This document shows, piece after piece, positions 60,002 to 64,000 of a stretch of 64,000 nucleotides of DNA (position 1 is the stretch's first letter; the number at the start of each line of letters is the position of its first letter). The DNA comes from JSC-12 sp033764965 (GTDB lineage: Bacteria > Cyanobacteriota > Cyanobacteriia > Leptolyngbyales > Leptolyngbyaceae), in contig JANRIN010000137.1 in the NCBI GenBank assembly GCA_033764965.1, positions 49,546 to 113,545 of the forward strand, read 5' to 3'. Position numbers and translations under genes: made by a program. The notes below the pieces were generated by a model. It was given only the letters and a program-made list of their open reading frames with translations, ran no database searches and was not told the origin of the DNA.

Positions 60002-60295
60002 ATGGCTCCCCTCATTCCAGCAATCTACGAAAACGGCATGATTCGTCCTCTGCAACCCCTGTCCTTATCAGAAGGACAGGCATTGCAAATACAGATCATT
60101 GTCGATGAATCCCTTATGGAGCTTCAGCGCATTGCCCAATCTTTGGAAGTTGCAGGAACTGTCACTCCTCCATCCTTTGCTGAGAATGTCGAACCAGTTT
60201 CAGCAGACCAGTGGCAAGAACTAACTGAGCGGCTCAAAAGTTTGCCTGGAAAACCTCTCTCAGAATTAATTATTGAGGAGCGGGACATTTGGTAA
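60002..60295 (+). CDS. Antitoxin of PIN pair (DUF104/AF2212-like)
   Basis: 97 aa. PLIPAIYENGMIRPLQPLSLSEGQALQIQII is the small beta domain of DUF104/AF2212-type antitoxins. The tail (ELTERLKSLPGKPLSELIIEERDIW) would hold the toxin. It overlaps the toxin start by 7 bp. Likely an autoregulated operon with the PIN gene. Confidence 0.75.
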   Translation: MAPLIPAIYENGMIRPLQPLSLSEGQALQIQIIVDESLMELQRIAQSLEVAGTVTPPSFAENVEPVSADQWQELTERLKSLPGKPLSELIIEERDIW

Positions 60296-60756
60296 ACGCT
60301 TACTTTCTCGATAGCAGTGCTCTCGTCAAACGATATATTCCTGAGACTGGCAGTGGATGGATACAAAACCTTGCAGATACTAGCGCTGGTAATCTGCTAA
60401 TCATTGCTCGTATCACCTGGGTAGAAGTTTTGAGCGCATTGGCACGTCGTCACCGAGAAGGAAGCCTGATTACCACCGATCTAAATCTAGTGATTCAGCA
60501 ATTTCGGTTTGACTTAACGACCCAATATCGAGTTGTTGAGTTGAATCAACTTTTGAGTGAGCAAGCGGGACAATTGGTCACCCAGTATCCTCTGCGTGCG
60601 TATGATGCGATTCAACTTGCTTCAGGACTGCGAACTCAATCTGCTTTTACATCTGCGACAGCGACAACGTTGATCTTTGTGACGGCTGATGTTCAGTTAT
60701 TAACCATTGCTCAATCTGCTGGGTTAACAACAGATAACCCGAACAACTATCCGTGA
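60289..60756 (+). CDS. vapC: PIN-domain toxin (VapC-like)
   Basis: 155 aa from a TTG behind GAGGAG. The PIN acidic residues appear in order: D in YFLDSSALVKRY, E in ITWVEVLSAL, D in LRAYDAIQLASGL, and D in IFVTADVQLL. PIN toxins are metal-dependent RNases. A plus-strand pair lodged in the minus-strand protease island, probably an independent arrival. Confidence 0.85.
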   Translation: MVNAYFLDSSALVKRYIPETGSGWIQNLADTSAGNLLIIARITWVEVLSALARRHREGSLITTDLNLVIQQFRFDLTTQYRVVELNQLLSEQAGQLVTQYPLRAYDAIQLASGLRTQSAFTSATATTLIFVTADVQLLTIAQSAGLTTDNPNNYP

Positions 60757-60794
60757 TATGGGGGAGAGACGCGATCGCCCCCTCCCTTTTCTGA

Positions 60795-61757
60795 TCAACG
60801 TTGTGCTTGAAGCAACTCTTCCGCTTTGGCTGCCCAAACTGCGGAGAAGACACCAATATTGGCTGTTTCTCTGGAAAATTTGTTCACTTGAGCACCCTGA
60901 GGTTTACCTTGAGGAGTCCGGTGAGCCGCATTGAGGGCAATGATCACCGCATTCAGTTTGTTCCCCTCCTGCAAGACCACAAACATGGGTCCACCGGAAG
61001 CGCCAGACATCATATCGCAGTCGTGAGAAATCATGCCCAGTTGAGGCCCAAAGCCGCGAATACTGCAACCGTTGTGAACGCCAGCCGTTTCAGATGGCTT
61101 CTCTTTGGGGAAATCACTGGAATAGCCTGCCAGAATGATCTCACCTTTGACACTGTCCAAATCGGAAAGGTCAGCAACGATAAAGTTCATCCAGCCATAG
61201 GTTTCGCCCAGGGGCTGATCCAACACTAACAATGCCCAATCATTGCCGCGATCGCGGTTGGGGTCGTTCGTTCCCGGAACTACCTTGGTCGCAAAGGCTG
61301 CGGCAGGGGCTTGACCGTCGATCAGATTGGGGCGAAAGCGGATTTTGTTGGTTGTGACCTGCTTGGTCTTCTCATCTACTACGCAGTGGGCATTGGTGAC
61401 GACCAGGTTTTTCCCAATCAACGTACCTGTACACGTCCAATCCATCTGGTTGCCGTTGATCGCCTCAACTCGACCGATCGCAGACCAGGGATACTTCGCT
61501 GAGTTCATGGGAATGCGATCGTCTTTGCCAAAAATGTTCCGTCCCCCTTCAAAGGGAAAGGTCGATTGTCCAATGTTGGCGGGAATAAAGCCCGATGTGG
61601 TCTTCGGTAGTTTAGGTTTAGCAGATGGTACGGTCGTTGTTGGAGATGTTCTAGGTGCTACTTGGATCTCAGATTCCCCAGCCGCGTAGGCAATAGAAAC
61701 ACTGGCGATCGCCAACAAACTCACGAATCCTGCCGAAATTGAATTGTATCGTTTCAT
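60795..61757 (-). CDS. Trypsin-like serine protease, exported
   Basis: 320 aa from the ATG at 61757. A TTG 18 nt upstream is less likely, as GAGGAG lies 10 nt ahead of the ATG. The signal peptide (FVSLLAIASVSIAYAA) is followed by a Thr/Pro-rich linker and the catalytic triad: H in VVTNAHCV, D in GNDWALLVLD and S in MSGASGGPM (about 124, 173 and 254 in this numbering). The fold is V8/glutamyl-type. It lies between CHAT genes with a related leader, so may act in the same exported protease network. Confidence 0.87.
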   Translation of the reverse strand: MKRYNSISAGFVSLLAIASVSIAYAAGESEIQVAPRTSPTTTVPSAKPKLPKTTSGFIPANIGQSTFPFEGGRNIFGKDDRIPMNSAKYPWSAIGRVEAINGNQMDWTCTGTLIGKNLVVTNAHCVVDEKTKQVTTNKIRFRPNLIDGQAPAAAFATKVVPGTNDPNRDRGNDWALLVLDQPLGETYGWMNFIVADLSDLDSVKGEIILAGYSSDFPKEKPSETAGVHNGCSIRGFGPQLGMISHDCDMMSGASGGPMFVVLQEGNKLNAVIIALNAAHRTPQGKPQGAQVNKFSRETANIGVFSAVWAAKAEELLQAQR

Positions 61758-61833
61758 CTGATTTAAACTCCTCAATTGTGCTCATCAATCATCACTAACA
61801 GCTTTTCTTGTCTGCCCAAAGCGCTTTACAGCT

Positions 61834-63863
61834 TTACAAACTATTTCCAATCAAGATAAACGGTGCCCAGTAGTAGGGATGGGAAAAGTTGGCAGGGCGG
61901 GGAACACGAGTACCGGATGCAGTGACGTTTACATCTGCATCACCCGATCGCAGTTTTTGGGCATCTTTAGCCGTGAGCTTGCCTTGTAACAAACTCAGTT
62001 GTACTTGGCGCAGGGCTTCGGCTTTGCTTTTGCCGTTGGCGATCTGGGTGTAAAACTGCTGCATCATCAAAGCCGTGCTAGCATCGTTCACATCCCAAAG
62101 GGAAGCCATCACTGCTTTGGCGCGATCTTGATCGCCCATAAAAAAGGAACTAATTCCGCTGATTTCTAAGCCCAAGCCATCGGCACCGCCTAACCCAGTT
62201 TTGCAGGCGGAGAGGATGACCAGATGCACATCTTTGAGATCGCGCAGGGTTTGCACATCGGGGATAGGGTAGGGACTGCCATTGCCCAGCAAAAAGTAAG
62301 AACTGCGGGGACTTTCCGGCTTAAATTCGCCGTGGGTGGCGATGTGAATAATTCTGTGCCCGCGAATGTTATCTTCTAGGGCATCTTTGGTGAATTGTTG
62401 ATTCAGAAAGATGGTGCCAGGATAGATGCCAGAGCCATTTTTTTGTTTGACGATCGCTTGCAGTTCTGATTCTACATGGGGCAAAGGATTGTAATTGCCC
62501 CGTGCTTCGGAAAGCCCCACAGCTAAAACGGGGGTGGCGGCGGGGTCGCCCAGGCGACTGTTGGTATCCGTGAGGCTGGCGGAGAGGACGGTGGAAATGG
62601 CGAAGCGCTGAATCAGGTATTGCTTGCCATCAAATAGGGCACCCATCGGGATGTAATTCGTGGCGCGATCGGGCACAAAGATTAAATGCTGAATATTGTT
62701 GGCAATGAGTTCGCTTTCCAGGGGTTTGATCAAGCAATCGTAGAGTTCTTTGCCCACAGCTTTGAGTTGAGTTTCGCCGCCGCGTTTGCTAATCAGAGTT
62801 TGGAATTGGGCAACTTTGTTGTACAGAGCGGTTTCACCCAGAGAACAGATGGCAGTTTTGCTCAGCACGCCTCCTTTGGCTGCCCAGAGCAGGCGGGTTT
62901 TGTCGGGTAAAACGAGGGGATAAATCAGGATGGAGTTTGGGTGGGCGGTGACGACGCGATCGGCACTGGTTTGAAAGTCTTGAGTAGATTTGTCTACTTG
63001 CGTCAGGCGGCTGTCGCGCAGTTGTTGTTTGATTTGTTCGACAAAGGCTTGAAACTCTTTGGAGAGGCTACTGTATTGGGTTTTCAACTCGCTGTATTGG
63101 GGGCAGCGCGGTTGCTGGTTGTCGCAGTTGTAGAACCTGCCGCCAAAGGCAATCAGGCTAGCGTATTTGCCTTTGACCTGGGTTTCTACCGGGCTAAAGC
63201 CGACTTCGGCAATAGCGGTCGGGGCGCGGGTGCCCTTGGTAAAATCATTGATTTCCTGGAGCTTCAACCGCTCCAACACCTGCTGCGCCTCGCCAATCCG
63301 TCCTTGGGCAATCAGCAAATCGGCTAGAGCGCGATAGGTTCCGGCAACTTTTTTGATATAGGCAACTTGTGTCTCGCGTGAAAGTTGTCGAATATCCTGC
63401 CTTACATTTTCTCTCACATGCACTGATAATTTATAAAATACAATTGCTAATTCTGATTGATTCTGCTTCTCTAAAACAGAACCAATATCATTGAGAGCGC
63501 TACTTTCTACTTCGCGATTACCTATATTTCTTGCAGCTATAAGAGCCTGTTGATAAAACTCAATTGCTTTTTGGTAATCTCTTAATGCAGCATAGGCATT
63601 ACCTAGATCATTCAGTGAATAAGCTTCGCCTTCTTGCCTACCAATTTCACGTGCGAGTGTGAGTGCTTGCGTCTGTAACTCAATTGCCTTTTGGTATTGT
63701 TTTAAAGCAGTTGCTGCAAATCCTGAATGATTCAATGCAACTGCTGCTAATCCTCGATCAGAAATTTTTCTAGCAATTGCTAAAGCTTGTTGATGTAGTT
63801 CAAATGCTTTTCTATATTCTCCCGCAGAATAGTATGCCCATCCGATCGAAGTCAGTGATACCC
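61834..63863 (-). pseudogene. TPR-CHAT protease, 5' end cut off by an insertion sequence
   Basis: The open frame continues upstream of 63735 as TPR sequence (LTSIGWAYYSAGEYRKAFELHQQALAIARKIS) up to about 63863. There the sequence changes to an IS end and the frame soon meets TAA. The signal peptide and first TPRs are therefore missing in the window. The remaining TPRs, and the CHAT domain with HIATHGEFK and LVILSACKTGLGG, are intact. The C-terminal half is nearly the same as the gene at 51720. It may be silent, or expressed from a start such as the TTG at 63735. Confidence 0.8.
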
Positions 63864-64000
63864 CAGGGCAAACGCATCTAAATTATGGGAAGGGAGCGAG
63901 TGAGATACTGGTTTAACCCATGTATCCATATCGCTGATTGCCCCATGACTTCACCGACTGCAACGCTATTAGAGCATTTTACGAACTTAGAAGACCCCCG
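63864..64000 (+). mobile_element. ISAs1-like insertion sequence, left end
   Basis: Starts at about CAGGGCAAACGCATC, where TPR coding stops abruptly, and runs off the right edge. Its first gene begins at 63945. The exact terminal repeat and target duplication cannot be seen, because the other end lies outside. Confidence 0.65.
63945..64000 (+). CDS. ISAs1-type transposase, N-terminal start (cut by window edge)
   Basis: MTSPTATLLEHFTNLEDPR is the typical opening of ISAs1-family transposases (LLEHFxxLxDPR). Only 18 codons are in the window, so the family call rests on this short segment and on the gene disruption beside it. Confidence 0.65.
   Translation, partial: MTSPTATLLEHFTNLEDP

Noticed and set aside
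1..64000. tRNA or rRNA genes
   Set aside because: No stretch with a recognisable rRNA segment or tRNA cloverleaf was seen while reading the intergenic regions. A covariance-model search would be needed to exclude tRNAs fully.

Overview
The window reads as cyanobacterial DNA. The HIP1 octamer GCGATCGC and its core CGATCG recur throughout, and several gene families are typical of filamentous cyanobacteria: CHAT-TPR proteins, DUF4058, DUF2887 and an Ycf46-like AAA ATPase. A Leptolyngbya-like host would fit, but that is inference. A relaxase, a VirD4-type coupling protein, a VirB1-like muramidase, an actin-like partition ATPase, four toxin-antitoxin loci and a 12-site repeat array point to a large conjugative plasmid or an integrative conjugative element rather than core chromosome.

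Layout. 0-4.3 kb: a minus-strand operon (archaeo-eukaryotic-type primase, SF2 helicase, small protein, start of a RecG-like helicase cut by the window edge). 4.4-7.3 kb: mobilization block (MobC-like protein, MOB relaxase with a second gene nested in another frame, candidate oriT). 7.3-11.3 kb: accessory genes, an AT-rich coiled-coil pair and a ParDE locus. 11.4-15.4 kb: partition-like block (membrane protein, ParA-like ATPase, actin-like ATPase, acidic-tailed protein). 15.5-16.2 kb: a MazEF locus whose toxin has an in-frame stop. 16.2-36.5 kb: replication and repair block: family A DNA polymerase without 5' nuclease, two-component system, DUF5895-like acidic protein, T4 coupling protein, short RecA, Hrq1/MrfA-like helicase, Pol III delta, tau/gamma, beta clamp, Dda/RecD-like helicase. 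38.3-38.8 kb: six evenly spaced inverted repeat pairs between divergent genes. 39.1-45.3 kb: Gly/Tyr-rich protein, AAA ATPase, secreted muramidase/CHAP protein and two exported proteins. 45.4-64.0 kb: a protease island with four CHAT-TPR proteins, a Tat-exported caspase, a trypsin-like protease and a PIN toxin pair; the last CHAT gene is cut by an ISAs1-like insertion sequence that runs off the right edge.

How it may work together. Polymerase, clamp, delta and tau/gamma, primase, several helicases, RecA and an acidic-tailed candidate ssDNA-binding protein form an almost self-contained replisome without a DnaE subunit. Seven operons, six of them headed by a recognisable replication or recombination gene, carry the same octamer GCTACCGC just upstream of the start codon, which suggests one regulon. 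QxxLF motifs in the polymerase and in the protein next to the repeat array suggest that both bind the encoded clamp. The protease island shows its own shared leader sequence, so it is probably a separate regulatory unit. All functional statements rest on reading the protein sequences; no database search was possible.
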